Positions 22,564 through 32,510 of a DNA stretch of 64,000 nt are shown here, one piece after another. The notes under the pieces were generated by a model. It had not been told where the DNA came from. It did not search any database and saw nothing but the letters and a program-made list of their open reading frames with translations. A program made the position numbers and the translations under genes. The stretch covers positions 162,529 to 226,528 of the forward strand of contig NZ_AUFE01000005.1 in NCBI RefSeq assembly GCF_000426345.1, in the 5' to 3' direction. Origin of the DNA: Cupriavidus phytohabitans (GTDB taxonomy: Bacteria; Pseudomonadota; Gammaproteobacteria; Burkholderiales; Burkholderiaceae). Position 1 is the stretch's first letter, and each line of letters opens with the position of its first letter.

Positions 22564-23807
22564 GCGTGCGCCAGCAACCGGTCGATCCGCTGCGCGGCGG
22601 GCGGATGCGAGTAGTAGAAGGCGCTGTAGAGCGGATCGGGCGTGAGGGTCGAAGCGTTGTCCTTGTACAGCTTCACCAGTGCCGACACCAGGTGGCCGGC
22701 GTTGGTCTGGTCGGCGGCGAAGGCGTCGGCCTCGAATTCATGGCGGCGCGACGACTGGCTCGACAGCGGGCCGAGCAGGAAGGTGAACACCGGCAGCGTC
22801 AGGAAGAACAGCACCAGTGCCAGCGCATGGTTGGACACGCCCAGGTTGGGCGCCACGCCGAGGCCGGTGTAGAACCACGTGCGCGTCGCCAGCCAGCCCA
22901 GCAGCGCGAGGAACACGAGGCTCAGTGCAAAGGTGACCGCGATGCGCTTGGCCACGTGGCGGCGCTTGAAGTGGCCGAGTTCGTGCGCCAGCACCGCCTC
23001 GATCTCGTCGCCCGACAGGCGCGCCAGCAGCGTGTCGAAGAAGACGATGCGCTTGGCCGCGCCGAAGCCGGTGAAGTAGGCGTTGCCGTGCGCGCTGCGC
23101 TTGCTGCCGTCCATCACGAACAGGCCCTTGCTGGCAAAGCCGCAGCGCTGCATCAGGGCCTCGATGCGCTGGCGCAGCGATTCGTCGGTCAGCGGCTCGA
23201 ACTTGTTGAACAGCGGCGCGATAAAGGTCGGGAACACCACCAGCAGGAACAGGTTGAAGCCCATCCACACCAGCCACGTCCATAGCCACCACAGCGAGCC
23301 GGCGCGCTCCATCAGCCACAGTACCGCCAGCAGCAGCGGCAGGCCCAGCACGCTCGCGACCAGCAGCATCTTGACCATGTCGGCCAGCCACAGGCGGAAG
23401 GTCATCTTGTTGAAGCCGAAGCGCTCCTCGATGCCGAACTGGCCATAGAGCGAGAAGGGCAGGTCGACCAGCCCCCCGATCACCGCCACGCTGGCGACCA
23501 GCGCCACGCCATACGCATAGCCCGGGCCGAAGGTTTCCAGCCAGGCCTGGTTGAGCCACTGCAGCCCGCCCAGCATGGTGAAGCCGATCAGCACCGCCGC
23601 GCCGGCCAGCACTTCTAGCATCGACAGCCGGGTGCGGGCGATGGTGTAGTCGGCCGCCTTCTGGTGCGAGGCGAGCGAGATGGTGTCGGCAAAACGCGCC
23701 GGCACCGCATTCCGGTGCTGTGCCACATGGCGCACCTGGCGCGCGGCCAGCCAGAGCTTGGTCAGCACCATCAGCACCAGCGCGGCGAGGAAGACAATCG
23801 TGAACAT
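22560..23807 (-). CDS. M48 family (Ste24-type) membrane metalloprotease
   Basis: 415 residues. Integral-membrane zinc protease of the CAAX-protease/Ste24 type, with helices near 3-20, 65-85, 98-118, 145-165 and 175-195. The zinc motif HELGH is at 275-279, followed by FKRRHVAKR and the distal EFEADAFA Glu. Bacterial members are linked to membrane protein quality control; no substrate can be named. The ATG at 23807 ([12 protein letters not shown]) is preferred. It heads an operon with rsgA. Confidence 0.92.
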   Translation of the reverse strand: MFTIVFLAALVLMVLTKLWLAARQVRHVAQHRNAVPARFADTISLASHQKAADYTIARTRLSMLEVLAGAAVLIGFTMLGGLQWLNQAWLETFGPGYAYGVALVASVAVIGGLVDLPFSLYGQFGIEERFGFNKMTFRLWLADMVKMLLVASVLGLPLLLAVLWLMERAGSLWWLWTWLVWMGFNLFLLVVFPTFIAPLFNKFEPLTDESLRQRIEALMQRCGFASKGLFVMDGSKRSAHGNAYFTGFGAAKRIVFFDTLLARLSGDEIEAVLAHELGHFKRRHVAKRIAVTFALSLVFLALLGWLATRTWFYTGLGVAPNLGVSNHALALVLFFLTLPVFTFLLGPLSSQSSRRHEFEADAFAADQTNAGHLVSALVKLYKDNASTLTPDPLYSAFYYSHPPAAQRIDRLLAHA

Positions 23808-23837
23808 CGGCAAGAGCCTTGGGACGGATATGCGAGA

Positions 23838-23843
23838 ATTATA
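23838..23843 (-). promoter_or_regulatory. -10 box TATAAT of the M48-rsgA operon
   Basis: A perfect TATAAT on the minus strand, 31 bases before the M48 ATG, in the 96-base gap divergent from orn. Confidence 0.55.
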
Positions 23844-23903
23844 AGTTGTTCGTGTCCGCCTCCGCCGCGGCCGCTTTCCCAAATCCCTTTCTCAGCAGTC
23901 CCG

Positions 23904-24539
23904 ATGACCACCCACGCCACCGCCAAATCCGTCAAGAGTGAGAACAACCTGATCTGGCTGGACATGGAAATGACCGGCCTGCAGCCGGATACCGACCGCA
24001 TCATCGAGATCGCGATCGTCATTACCGACTCCGAACTGAACATCCTGGCCGAGGGGCCGGTGCTGGTGATCCACCAGAGCGATGCCGTGCTCGACGGCAT
24101 GGACAACTGGAACAAGGGCACCCACGGCCGCTCCGGCCTGATCGACAAGGTCAAGGCGTCCACGCTGACCGAGGAGCAGGCCGAGGCCGAGCTGCTGGCC
24201 TTCCTCAAGCGCTGGGTGCCGGCCGGCAAGTCGCCGATGTGCGGCAACTCGATCTGCCAGGACCGCCGCTTCATGGCGCGCTACATGCCCAAGCTCGAGG
24301 CGTTCTTCCATTACCGCAACCTGGACGTGTCCACGCTCAAGGAACTGTGCAAGCGCTGGGAGCCGGTCATCCACAAGGGTTTCGTCAAGCGCCAGCTGCA
24401 CACGGCGCTGGCCGACATCCTGGAATCGGTGGAAGAGCTGCGCTACTACCGCACGCACTTTATCCGTCACACGCCGCCGGGCGCGCCGGCGGCCACTCCG
24501 CCTGCCGACACTCCTGCTGCCGACACCCCGGCGCAATAA
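23904..24539 (+). CDS. orn: Oligoribonuclease
   Basis: 211 residues. DEDDh 3'-5' exonuclease that degrades di- and short oligoribonucleotides, including pGpG from c-di-GMP breakdown. Exo I is [12 protein letters not shown] (D20, E22), Exo II is in [16 protein letters not shown], and the C-terminal [10 protein letters not shown] gives the His and Asp. A 25-residue tail beyond the usual end is rich in Pro, Ala and Thr and holds a repeated ADTPA motif; it is probably disordered. The ATG at 23904 ([15 protein letters not shown]) is preferred. Confidence 0.95.
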   Translation: MTTHATAKSVKSENNLIWLDMEMTGLQPDTDRIIEIAIVITDSELNILAEGPVLVIHQSDAVLDGMDNWNKGTHGRSGLIDKVKASTLTEEQAEAELLAFLKRWVPAGKSPMCGNSICQDRRFMARYMPKLEAFFHYRNLDVSTLKELCKRWEPVIHKGFVKRQLHTALADILESVEELRYYRTHFIRHTPPGAPAATPPADTPAADTPAQ

Positions 24540-24629
24540 GCCGGGTTCCCGGCCTGCGACGACAACAATAACCAACCACCACTGACGGGGCGCGCGCTGC
24601 CCTCCCGGGCACCTCCCGTCGAGCCTGCC

Positions 24630-25511
24630 ATGTTCGAGCGCATCGTATCCATCATCACGCCGGTCATCCTGATCATCCTGGTCGGGTGGCTGTACGGGCG
24701 CAAGGCCCATCCGGACATGGCCGGCATCAACCGCGCCACGCTCGACGTGATCGCGCCGCTGCTGGTGGTGTCGGCCTTTGTCAGCAAGGAATTCGTGCTG
24801 GCCGACCAGCTGGTGCTGCTGGTCTGCGCGGTGGCGGTGGTGCTGGGTTCGGGCGTGCTGGCGTGGGCGGTGGCGCGGCTGCTCAAGGTCGATCCGCGCA
24901 CGTTCGTGCCGCCGATGATGTTCAACAACTGCGGCAACATGGGTTTGCCGCTGTCGGTCTTTGCCTTCGGCCACGCCGGGCTGGCACCGGCGGTGGCGCT
25001 GTTCGCGGCGTCGAACCTGATGCACTTCACCCTCGGCCTGAAGATCGTCAACCGGCATGCGTCGATGGCGCAGATCGCGCGCAACCCGATGGTGCTGGCC
25101 ACGGTGGCCGGCGTCGGGCTGTCGCTGGCGCGGCCCTGGTTCACGTTGCCGGACCCGGTCTACCAGTCGGTCAAGCTGCTGGGCGATGCCACCGTGCCGC
25201 TGATGCTGTTCGCGCTGGGCGTGCGCATGAAGGACGTGAGCCTGCGCAACTGGGGCATGGGCCTGGTGGGCGCGGTCGCGTGCCCGCTGACCGGCATCGC
25301 GGTGGCGCTGCTGCTGGCGCAGTGGGTGCCGCTGACGGACCTGCAGCGCGGGCTGCTGTTCGTGTTCGCAGCGCTGCCGCCGGCGGTGCTGAACTTCCTG
25401 ATTGCCGATCATTTCCGGCAGGAGCCCGACCAGGTCGCGTCGATCGTGCTGCTCGGCAACATTGCGGCGGTGGTGTTCGTGCCGGTGGGGTTGTACCTGG
25501 GATTGCGTTGA
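24630..25511 (+). CDS. AEC (auxin efflux carrier) family transporter
   Basis: 293 residues with about eight to ten hydrophobic segments, normal for bacterial AEC carriers. FERIVSIITPVILIILVGWL, then the loop FNNCGNMGLPLSVFAFG (with the conserved Asn/Gly-rich break) are typical. The substrate, possibly an organic acid anion or metabolite, is not known. It follows orn by 90 bases and is convergent with mog. Confidence 0.87.
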   Translation: MFERIVSIITPVILIILVGWLYGRKAHPDMAGINRATLDVIAPLLVVSAFVSKEFVLADQLVLLVCAVAVVLGSGVLAWAVARLLKVDPRTFVPPMMFNNCGNMGLPLSVFAFGHAGLAPAVALFAASNLMHFTLGLKIVNRHASMAQIARNPMVLATVAGVGLSLARPWFTLPDPVYQSVKLLGDATVPLMLFALGVRMKDVSLRNWGMGLVGAVACPLTGIAVALLLAQWVPLTDLQRGLLFVFAALPPAVLNFLIADHFRQEPDQVASIVLLGNIAAVVFVPVGLYLGLR

Positions 25512-25563
25512 GGCGCAGGGGGCGGCTGCCGCCGGCAGGTGCCGGCGGAGAGGTTTCTGTGAC

Positions 25564-26211
25564 TTACTCAGCAGGCTTGGCGCGCACCGCGTTCTTCGGG
25601 CGCCAGGCCTTGACCACGGCCTCGTCGGTTTCCATGTAAGGCCCGCCGATCAGGTCGATGCAATATGGCACCGCGGCAAAGATGCCTTGCACCACCGGCT
25701 TGCCGTCGGCATCGCGCAGGCCTTCCAGCGTCTCGCGGATGGCGCGCGGCTGGCCGGGCAGGTTGATGATCAGCGCGGCGCGGCTGGCGGTCTCGCGGAT
25801 CACCGCCACCTGCCGCGACAGGATCGCGGTCGGCACGAAGTGCAGGCTTACCTGCCGCATCTGCTCGCCGAAGCCTGGCATTTCCTTGGTGGCCACCGCC
25901 AGCGTGGCCTCCGGCGTGACATCGCGCCGCGCCGGGCCGGTGCCGCCGGTAGTCAGCACCAGGTCGCAGCCGGCCACGTCCACCAGATCGATCAGCGTGC
26001 GCGAGATCTGTGCCTGCTCGTCGGGGATCAGCCGCTCCACCGCCTGCCATGGCGAGGTCATCGTGCGGCCGAACCACTCGCGCAGCGCCGGGATGCCTTC
26101 ATCCTGATAGGTGCCGGCCGAGGCGCGGTCCGAGACCGAGACAAAGCCGACGACGAGTTCGTCGGGATGATTGCGGGATACCGGCTGCGTGGACTGCGTC
26201 GTCTGGGTCAT
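25564..26211 (-). CDS. mog: Molybdopterin adenylyltransferase
   Basis: 215 residues. Mog activates molybdopterin by adenylation before metal insertion. The MPT-binding fold is clear: [20 protein letters not shown] at the start and [16 protein letters not shown] in the middle. [14 protein letters not shown] is the Mog-type C-terminal motif. The start overlaps the end of the darP-like gene by four bases. Confidence 0.93.
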   Translation of the reverse strand: MTQTTQSTQPVSRNHPDELVVGFVSVSDRASAGTYQDEGIPALREWFGRTMTSPWQAVERLIPDEQAQISRTLIDLVDVAGCDLVLTTGGTGPARRDVTPEATLAVATKEMPGFGEQMRQVSLHFVPTAILSRQVAVIRETASRAALIINLPGQPRAIRETLEGLRDADGKPVVQGIFAAVPYCIDLIGGPYMETDEAVVKAWRPKNAVRAKPAE

Positions 26212-26813
26212 GCCTCGGGCTCCGGGGAAGGGGCTGCGTCGCTGGAGGCAGCGCCGTCCTTGGCGTCGAGCGCTGCCTTGATGGCCTGGAACAGTTCGCG
26301 GAAGTAGCGCGGCGGCCTGGCCTGCTCCTTTTCCTTGCGTGCGTTGCGGATGATGTTGCGCAGCGACTGGACATCGGCGACCGGGTGTTCGCCGAGGAAC
26401 CGCGTCAACGCCGCGTCGTCGGCAAGCAGCAGTTCGCGCCAGCGCTCGATCAGGTGCATGCGCGCGGTCTCGGCCTTGCTGGTGCCCTTGAAGCCTTCCA
26501 GCGCGGCGCGGACCGCCTCGACTTCGTCGTCGTCGAGGCCGCGCATGACCTTGCCCACGAACTGCATCTGGCGGCGCTTGCCCTCATGGCTGGTGGTGCG
26601 GCGCGCCTCATGGATGGCGTCGGCCAGCGTTTCGGGCATGGGCACGCGCGCCAGCCGGTCCTTGGGCAGGGCCTCGAGCTCCGCGCCAAGGTCCTGCAGG
26701 GCGGTCATGTCGCGCTTGCGCTGCGACTTGCTTTTCGGTTCGTCGTCTTCGGGCTCCGGCGAAAACGCGCCAGGGAAGCGTGAGCCTTGGGAATTACGGG
26801 AATTTCGCGTCAT
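26208..26813 (-). CDS. darP: Ribosome biogenesis factor DarP/YjgA (DUF615)
   Basis: 201 residues. DUF615 protein; in E. coli YjgA (DarP) binds late 50S precursors and aids peptidyl-transferase centre maturation. The all-helical family core is seen from [20 protein letters not shown] through [17 protein letters not shown] to [20 protein letters not shown]. The tail is acidic and Ala-rich. ATG at 26813 ([10 protein letters not shown]) or 26822 (three residues longer) are both possible; neither has a strong site. Divergent from pmbA and coupled to mog. Confidence 0.9.
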   Translation of the reverse strand: MTRNSRNSQGSRFPGAFSPEPEDDEPKSKSQRKRDMTALQDLGAELEALPKDRLARVPMPETLADAIHEARRTTSHEGKRRQMQFVGKVMRGLDDDEVEAVRAALEGFKGTSKAETARMHLIERWRELLLADDAALTRFLGEHPVADVQSLRNIIRNARKEKEQARPPRYFRELFQAIKAALDAKDGAASSDAAPSPEPEA

Positions 26814-26829
26814 GACCGGCATTTTATCT

Positions 26830-26838
26830 TGCTATGAT
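26830..26838 (+). promoter_or_regulatory. Extended -10 element of pmbA
   Basis: TGCTATGAT, 42 bases before the preferred pmbA start. Confidence 0.5.
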
Positions 26839-26879
26839 TCCCGCTTGGACTTTTGATGACCCCGAGGCACGGACCCCAC

Positions 26880-28247
26880 ATGGACCAGATCGCAGAACAG
26901 ACCGCGCATTTCACCTACACCCAGGCCCAGCTCAGCGAGATGGCCGCCGATGTGCTGCGTGTGGCACGCGAGCTGGGCGCGACGGACGCCGCCACGGAGA
27001 TCTCCGAAGGCAGCGGGCTGTCCGTATCGGTGCGCAAGGGGCAGGTGGAAACGATCGAGCAGAACCGCGACAAGGTGGTCGGCGTCACGGTGATGATCGG
27101 CAAGCGCCGCGGCAACGCCAGCACCTCGGACTTCTCGCCGGCGGCGCTGCGCGCTACCGCCGAGGCGGCCTACAACATCGCCCGCTTCACCGCGGAAGAC
27201 GAATGCGCGGGCCTGGCCGAGGAAGAACTGCTGGAGCGCTCGCCGCAGGACCTGGACCTGTTCCATCCCTGGACCATCGATGCCGAGGCCGCCATCGACA
27301 TCGCCACCCGCGCCGAGGCCGCCGCCTTCGCGGTGTCGCCGCGCATCCGCAACAGCGACGGCGCCAGCGTGTCGGCGCAGCACTCGCAGTTCGTGCTGGC
27401 GACTACGCGCGGTTTCTCGGGCGGCTATCCGTATTCGCGCCATTTCATCTCGTGCGCGCCGATCGCCGGCAGCGGCGGCGGCATGCAGCGCGATGACTGG
27501 TACTCGTCCAAGCGCTCGCCGCTGGCACTGGCCAACCCGGAGGACATCGGCCGCTACGCCGCCGAGCGCGCGCTGGCGCGGCTGCAGGCGCGCAAGCTGT
27601 CCACGCGCCGCTGCCCGGTGCTGTTCGAGGCGCCGCTGGCCGCCGGCCTGCTGGGCGCCTTCGTGCAGGCGGTGTCGGGCGGCGCGTTATATCGCAAGTC
27701 CACCTTCCTGTGCGATACGCTGGGCAAGGCCGTGTTCGCGCCGCACGTGCAGATCCACGAGCAGCCGCACACCCCGGGCGCCATGGGCAGCGCCCCGTTC
27801 GACGAAGAAGGCGTGCGCACTCACGAGCGCGACGTGGTCCGCGACGGCGTGGTGCAGGGTTACTTCCTGTCTACCTATTCGGCGCGCAAGCTCGGCATGA
27901 AGACCACCGGCAACGCGGGCGGCTCGCATAACCTGACGCTGCACAGCAACCTGACCGAGCCCGGCGATGACTTCCCGGCGATGCTGCGCAAGCTCGGCAC
28001 CGGTCTGCTGGTGACGGAGCTGATGGGGCAGGGCGTCAACTACGTGACCGGCGATTATTCGCGCGGTGCGTCGGGCTACTGGGTCGAGAACGGCGTGATC
28101 CAGTACCCGGTGGAGGAAATCACCATTGCCGGCAATATGGCCGAGATGTTCCGGCAGATCGTCGCGATCGGCGCCGATTCGCTGATCCGCGGCACCAAGG
28201 AAACCGGCTCGATCCTGATCGAGCAGATGACCATCGCCGGCAACTGA
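26880..28247 (+). CDS. pmbA: Metalloprotease subunit PmbA/TldE
   Basis: 455 residues. TldE partner of the TldD/TldE heterodimeric protease, known from CcdA antitoxin degradation and maturation of peptides such as microcin B17. VSVRKGQVETIEQNRDKVVG near the N-terminus and TGDYSRGASGYWVENGVI near the C-terminus are typical. The HExxxH zinc site belongs to TldD and is not expected here; none is seen. tldD is not in the window. The ATG at 26880 (MDQIAEQTAHF) has CGAGG upstream; an in-frame ATG at 26853 is possible. Confidence 0.93.
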   Translation: MDQIAEQTAHFTYTQAQLSEMAADVLRVARELGATDAATEISEGSGLSVSVRKGQVETIEQNRDKVVGVTVMIGKRRGNASTSDFSPAALRATAEAAYNIARFTAEDECAGLAEEELLERSPQDLDLFHPWTIDAEAAIDIATRAEAAAFAVSPRIRNSDGASVSAQHSQFVLATTRGFSGGYPYSRHFISCAPIAGSGGGMQRDDWYSSKRSPLALANPEDIGRYAAERALARLQARKLSTRRCPVLFEAPLAAGLLGAFVQAVSGGALYRKSTFLCDTLGKAVFAPHVQIHEQPHTPGAMGSAPFDEEGVRTHERDVVRDGVVQGYFLSTYSARKLGMKTTGNAGGSHNLTLHSNLTEPGDDFPAMLRKLGTGLLVTELMGQGVNYVTGDYSRGASGYWVENGVIQYPVEEITIAGNMAEMFRQIVAIGADSLIRGTKETGSILIEQMTIAGN

Positions 28248-28265
28248 CCAGCGACTGACGGAACT

Positions 28266-28298
28266 GCGAGCCGCCTTCGGGCGGCTCGCTTTCGTTTA
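28266..28298 (+). terminator. Terminator between pmbA and ilvA
   Basis: GCGAGCCGCC, loop TTCG, GGCGGCTCGC, then TTTCGTTT. A 10-base perfect stem between convergent genes. Confidence 0.9.
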
Positions 28299-28305
28299 CC
28301 AGCGT

Positions 28306-29889
28306 CTACGCGAGGAACATGCGGTACGCCGGGTTGTTGCTGACTTCCTGCCAGGGATAGCCCAGCGTGGCCAGCCGCTCGCGGAATGCGTGTACCTGGC
28401 CGTCGGTGACCTGGATGCCGGCCAGCACCGATCCCGTATCGCCGCCCTGGTTGCGGTAGTGGAACAGGCTGATGTTCCAGTCCGGCGCCAGCGCCGACAG
28501 GAAGTCCATCAATGCCCCTGGCTTCTCGGGGAATTCAAAGCGGAACAAGCGTTCGCCGCGCGCCAGCGGCGAGCGCCCGCCGATCATATGGCGGACGTGC
28601 CCCTTGGCCACCTCGTCGGCGGTCAGGTCGAGCGCCGGGAAGCCGTCGGCGTGCAGCGTGTCGAGGATCTCCGTCGCCTCGCCGGCCGCGCGCAGCTGCA
28701 TGCCGACAAAGACGTGCGCGGTCTGGGCATCGGCAATCCGGTAAGTGAACTCGCTGATCTGCCGGTCCCCCACCCGGGTGCACAGGCGGCGGAACGCGCC
28801 GCAGGCCTCGGGCAGCGTCACGCCGAACATGGCTTCGCGCGCGTTGCCCAGTTCGGCGCGGTCGGCAACGAAACGCATGCGCTCGAAGTTGATATTGGCG
28901 CCGGAGGTCACTGCCACCAGCGTCTGGCCGCGCAGGCCTGCGCGCGCCGCGTACTGCTTGGCCGCGGCCACCGCCAGCGCGCCGGCGGGCTCCAGCACGC
29001 TGCGGGTGTCCTCGAACACATCCTTGATCGCGGCGCACAGCGCGTCGGTGTCGACGGTGATGATCTCGTCCAGGTAGCGGCGGCACAGCCGGAAGGTCTC
29101 TTCGCCGACCAGCTTGACCGCGGTGCCGTCCGAGAACAGTCCCACTTCCTCCAGCTCGACGCGCCGTCCCGCGCGCACCGATTGCGCCATCGCGCACGAG
29201 TCCTCCGTCTGCACGCCGATGACTTTGATCTCCGGCCGCACCGCCTTGACGTAGGTGGCCACGCCGGCGGCGAGGCTGCCGCCGCCGATCGGCACGAAGA
29301 TGGCGTGGATCGGGCCGCGGTGCGCGTTGAGGATTTCCGCCGCCACCGTGCCCTGGCCGGCGATGACGTCGGGGTCGTCGAATGCCGGGATAAAGGTCAG
29401 TCCCTGCTCGGCCTGCAACTGCATCGCGTGGCGGTAGGCATCGGTATAGGAGTCGCCGGCCTGCACCACCTCGACGGTGGGCCCGCCGTGCGCGCGCGCC
29501 GCGTCGACCTTGACCTGCGGCGCCGTGGTCGGCACCACGATCAGCGCGCGCACGCCGAGCCGCGCCGCGGACAGCGCCACGCCTTGCGCATGATTGCCCG
29601 CCGAGGCGGTGATGACGCCGCGCCGCAGCGCCTCGGGACTCAGGTGCGCCATCTTGTTGTAGGCGCCGCGCAGCTTGAACGAGAACACCGGCTGGGTGTC
29701 TTCGCGCTTGAGGTAGACCTGGTTGTGCAGCCGGGCGGACAGGTGCCTGGCAAGGTCCAGCTCGGTCTCGCGCGCCACATCGTAGACGCGCGCGGTCAGG
29801 ATGCGCTTCAGGTAGGCGTGATGGTCGGACGCGGCGGATGTGGTGGCGTCGGTGGCGTCGTCAGCGGCGGCTTCGGCGGTGGTGTGCAT
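28306..29889 (-). CDS. ilvA: Threonine ammonia-lyase, biosynthetic
   Basis: 527 residues, the long biosynthetic form. It converts threonine to 2-oxobutyrate and ammonia, the first step to isoleucine. The PLP lysine is K72 in PVFSFKLRGAYNKM, and the phosphate loop is GGGSLAAG. Two C-terminal ACT-like regulatory domains (about 340-430 and 435-520; DRQISEFTYRIAD, then RLFRFEFPEKPGALMDF) indicate feedback control by isoleucine. The ATG at 29889 has GGAG nine bases upstream. About the first 25 residues are a variable Ala/Thr-rich extension. Confidence 0.95.
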   Translation of the reverse strand: MHTTAEAAADDATDATTSAASDHHAYLKRILTARVYDVARETELDLARHLSARLHNQVYLKREDTQPVFSFKLRGAYNKMAHLSPEALRRGVITASAGNHAQGVALSAARLGVRALIVVPTTAPQVKVDAARAHGGPTVEVVQAGDSYTDAYRHAMQLQAEQGLTFIPAFDDPDVIAGQGTVAAEILNAHRGPIHAIFVPIGGGSLAAGVATYVKAVRPEIKVIGVQTEDSCAMAQSVRAGRRVELEEVGLFSDGTAVKLVGEETFRLCRRYLDEIITVDTDALCAAIKDVFEDTRSVLEPAGALAVAAAKQYAARAGLRGQTLVAVTSGANINFERMRFVADRAELGNAREAMFGVTLPEACGAFRRLCTRVGDRQISEFTYRIADAQTAHVFVGMQLRAAGEATEILDTLHADGFPALDLTADEVAKGHVRHMIGGRSPLARGERLFRFEFPEKPGALMDFLSALAPDWNISLFHYRNQGGDTGSVLAGIQVTDGQVHAFRERLATLGYPWQEVSNNPAYRMFLA

Positions 29890-29937
29890 GGTGCGGCTCC
29901 GGGGTTCGTTGTCGATTGCCCTGGAGCCGGAAAACAA

Positions 29938-29963
29938 AACACCCGCCTGCAGGGCGGGTGTTT
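29938..29963 (-). terminator. Terminator of the thyA-folA operon
   Basis: ACACCCGCC pairs with GGCGGGTGT; on the minus strand it is followed by TTTTGTTTT. It sits between folA and ilvA, both on the minus strand. Confidence 0.8.
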
Positions 29964-29991
29964 GCGGAAACTGGTTCTGGACGCGCGCTAA

Positions 29992-30008
29992 CCCACCATT
30001 CGGAGAAT
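29992..30008. repeat. Short inverted repeat before ilvA
   Basis: ACCATTC, three bases, GAATGGT, in the 213-base gap between folA and ilvA. It may be an operator or RNA hairpin; no leader peptide was found. Confidence 0.3.
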
Positions 30009-30102
30009 GGTGCGAATAATTCGCGCGACGGGGAAGTGACGGCGGTCCATGGGCCAGACTTTGGGCGATGCGGCGGGATTTGTCAATGACGCCGGCAGCG
30101 GC

Positions 30103-30603
30103 TCAGGACTCTTCCGAAGCTGGCCGATCGTACGTGACGAACGCATAGTCGAAGCCGTTGGCCTCGGAATGATGCGTCTCGCGCGCGGTTTCCAGCCATT
30201 GCGTGCGGTCGATCGGCGGGAAGAAGGCGTCGCCTTCCACGTCGGCATCGATCTCGGTCACGACCAGCCGGTCGGCGCAAGGCATCGCCTCGGCATACAG
30301 CTGCGCGCCGCCGATCAGGAAGATCTGGTCGACGCCCACGCACAGGCGCTGCGCGTCTTCCAGCGACGTTGCCACCTCGGCGCCTTCGATGCGCAGGTCC
30401 GGGTTGCGGCTGACCACGATATTGCGCCGGCCCGGCAGCGGGCGGCCGATCGAGTCCCAGGTCTTGCGGCCCATGATCACGGGCGCGCCCATGGTGGTGC
30501 GCTTGAAATGCGCCAGGTCTTCCGGCAGGCGCCACGGCAGCGTGTTGTCGCGGCCGATGGTGCCGTTGCGGGCCTTGGCGACAACCAGGGTCAGGATCGT
30601 CAT
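30103..30603 (-). CDS. folA: Dihydrofolate reductase
   Basis: 166 residues. It reduces dihydrofolate with NADPH to regenerate tetrahydrofolate. [19 protein letters not shown], then [34 protein letters not shown] and [13 protein letters not shown] cover substrate and NADPH sites; the catalytic acid is in the PEDLAHF block. The start overlaps the thyA stop by four bases, coupling the enzyme that makes dihydrofolate to the one that recycles it. Confidence 0.96.
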   Translation of the reverse strand: MTILTLVVAKARNGTIGRDNTLPWRLPEDLAHFKRTTMGAPVIMGRKTWDSIGRPLPGRRNIVVSRNPDLRIEGAEVATSLEDAQRLCVGVDQIFLIGGAQLYAEAMPCADRLVVTEIDADVEGDAFFPPIDRTQWLETARETHHSEANGFDYAFVTYDRPASEES

Positions 30604-31394
30604 ACGGCCACCGGTGCCTTGATGGCGGCATGCGACTGGTAGCCGTCCAGTTCGAAGTCTTCGTAGCGGTAGTCGAAGATGCTGTCGGGCTTGCGCAGGA
30701 TGTTCAGCCGCGGCAGCGGCAGCGGCTCGCGCGCCAGCTGGGTCTGCACCTGCTCGAAGTGGTTGTTGTAGATGTGGCAGTCGCCGCCGGTCCAGATGAA
30801 GTCGCCCACTTCCAGCCCGGCCTGCTGCGCGATCATGTGCGTCAGCAGCGCATAGCTGGCGATATTGAAGGGCACGCCGAGGAAGATGTCGGCGCTGCGC
30901 TGGTACAGCTGGCACGACAGCTTGCCGTCGGCCACGTAGAACTGGAAGAACGCGTGGCAGGGCGGCAGCTTCATGCGGGGGATATCGGCCACGTTCCAGG
31001 CCGACACGATCAGCCGGCGCGAGTCCGGGTTGGCGCGGATCTGCGCCATCAGGTCGGTGATCTGGTCGATATGGCGGCCGTCCGGCGCCGGCCACGAGCG
31101 CCACTGCGAGCCGTACACCGGGCCCAGCTCGCCGTTCTCGTCGGCCCACTCGTCCCAGATGCTGACGCGGTTTTCCTGCAGCCAGCGCACGTTGGTCGAG
31201 CCCTGCAGGAACCACAGCAGCTCCAGGATGATGGACTTCAGGTGCAGCTTCTTGGTGGTCACTACCGGGAAGCCTTCGCGCAGGTCGAAGCGCATCTGGT
31301 AGCCGAACACCGAGCGCGTGCCGGTGCCGGTGCGGTCGGCCTTGTCGGTGCCATGCTCGTACACATGGCGCATGAAGTCGAGATACTGTTTCAT
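30600..31394 (-). CDS. thyA: Thymidylate synthase
   Basis: 264 residues, the same length as E. coli ThyA. It methylates dUMP to dTMP with methylene-tetrahydrofolate. The catalytic Cys is C146 in [11 protein letters not shown], with the same number as in E. coli. [20 protein letters not shown] and the C-terminal IKAPVAV are intact. The ATG at 31394 ([15 protein letters not shown]) is the family start. First gene of the thyA-folA operon. Confidence 0.97.
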   Translation of the reverse strand: MKQYLDFMRHVYEHGTDKADRTGTGTRSVFGYQMRFDLREGFPVVTTKKLHLKSIILELLWFLQGSTNVRWLQENRVSIWDEWADENGELGPVYGSQWRSWPAPDGRHIDQITDLMAQIRANPDSRRLIVSAWNVADIPRMKLPPCHAFFQFYVADGKLSCQLYQRSADIFLGVPFNIASYALLTHMIAQQAGLEVGDFIWTGGDCHIYNNHFEQVQTQLAREPLPLPRLNILRKPDSIFDYRYEDFELDGYQSHAAIKAPVAV

Positions 31395-31450
31395 CGGCGC
31401 GGGGCAGGGGATGTGGCGCGGGCGCTGGACCCGCAAAGCAGGCATTTTAA

Positions 31451-31487
31451 AGCAAGAAGGGCCACCCTTCCGGGCGGCCCTTCCTTC
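31451..31487 (-). terminator. Terminator downstream of the TerC gene
   Basis: GAAGGGCC (31456-31463) pairs with GGCCCTTC (31476-31483); on the minus strand a TTGCTTTAAAAT tail follows. Confidence 0.65.
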
Positions 31488-31522
31488 AGCAGGCCGGGGC
31501 GGCTGCCCCGGCGCGGCGAGCC

Positions 31523-32227
31523 TTAGTGGCTGCCAGCCGGTTCCTGCTGGTCGCGGCGCTTCTGGACCAGGTAGCCGGCACCCAGTACGCCGCCGATGAT
31601 CAGCACGTACAGGCCCCAGTTAACCACCGGGTTGGCCTCGAAGAACGCCTTGACCAGCGGCTCGTGCACGATCATCTTCACCGCCGTGAACGCCAGCACG
31701 CCCGCACCCACGTAGATGATGGCCGGGAAGCGCGCCATCAGCTTGAGCACCAGGCTCGAACCCCACACCACGATGGGGATGCTGATCAGCAGGCCCAGCA
31801 CCACCAGCAGGAAGCTGCCGTGCGCGGCGCCGGCCACGGCCAGCACGTTGTCCACGCCCATCACCGCATCGGCGATGATGATGGTCTTCATCGCGCCGAA
31901 CAGGGTCGCGGCACCTGAGCCGTGCCCTTCTTCGCCGCTTTCGTCGGAGAGCAGCTTGTAGGCGATCCACACCAGCGCCAGGCCGCCGACCAGCAGCAGC
32001 CCGGGGATCTTCAGCAGCCAGACCACGCCGATCGTCATGGCCGAGCGCACCACCACGGCACCGATGGTGCCCCAGATGATGGCCTTCTTTTGCAGGTGCG
32101 GGGGCAGGTTGCGCGCCGCCAGGGCGATCACGATGGCATTGTCGCCGGCCAGCACCAGGTCAATGACGACAATCGACAGCAGGGCCGTCAGGAACTGCAT
32201 CGTGAACAGATCGGTAAACCACTCCAT
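31523..32227 (-). CDS. TerC family membrane protein (manganese export candidate)
   Basis: 234 residues with about seven helices. TerC-family landmarks are [20 protein letters not shown] then [13 protein letters not shown], and the second acidic membrane motif [20 protein letters not shown]. Members such as Alx and YoaB-linked TerC proteins export Mn(II), and they are typical targets of the yybP-ykoY riboswitch. That riboswitch is present in the leader (32345-32475). A good site, TGAGGAGAG, precedes the ATG. The function as a manganese exporter is inferred from family plus riboswitch. Confidence 0.9.
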   Translation of the reverse strand: MEWFTDLFTMQFLTALLSIVVIDLVLAGDNAIVIALAARNLPPHLQKKAIIWGTIGAVVVRSAMTIGVVWLLKIPGLLLVGGLALVWIAYKLLSDESGEEGHGSGAATLFGAMKTIIIADAVMGVDNVLAVAGAAHGSFLLVVLGLLISIPIVVWGSSLVLKLMARFPAIIYVGAGVLAFTAVKMIVHEPLVKAFFEANPVVNWGLYVLIIGGVLGAGYLVQKRRDQQEPAGSH

Positions 32228-32323
32228 GAACTCTCCTCAGGTACAAATCAGGGTAAATACAGCGCAGATGCGCACGCTTAACGTTGGTTCGCCTGGATTC
32301 GCGGAGCACGGAGCATGGGGGCG

Positions 32324-32356
32324 CCTTTGCAAACCATGAAGTCCAGGTTGCAAAGG
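32324..32356 (-). promoter_or_regulatory. Riboswitch expression platform hairpin
   Basis: GGTTGCAAAGG and CCTTTGCAAACC (with one bulge) form a hairpin that takes up the 3' strand of the aptamer's closing helix. The two pairings exclude each other. No T run follows, so control may act by Rho or at later structure. Confidence 0.6.
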
Positions 32357-32475
32357 TCTTGCTCGACCACAGGCGCGGTATGCGCACCGGTGGTCAGCAC
32401 AACCGGGGACACGGGTCCCGGAATGACGATTGTGCTAAGGGCATCAGGCCCCGGAGCTACTCCCCTTTGAGGGTC
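32345..32475 (-). promoter_or_regulatory. yybP-ykoY (Mn2+) riboswitch upstream of TerC gene
   Basis: On the minus strand the leader reads CAAAGGGGAGTAGC at the 5' side and GAGCAAGACCTTTG at the 3' side. These are the two conserved halves of the yybP-ykoY aptamer, and their outer ends pair (CAAAGG/CCTTTG). GC-rich arms lie between them. The gene it controls is TerC-type, the classic target. This class senses Mn(II) and turns expression on. Confidence 0.85.
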
Positions 32476-32504
32476 GCGGGCCTGCTGAGGCCGCGCTGGG
32501 CGGC

Positions 32505-32510
32505 ATTATA
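32505..32510 (-). promoter_or_regulatory. -10 box TATAAT before the riboswitch
   Basis: A perfect TATAAT on the minus strand, 36 bases ahead of the aptamer. The -35 region is poor. Confidence 0.5.
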
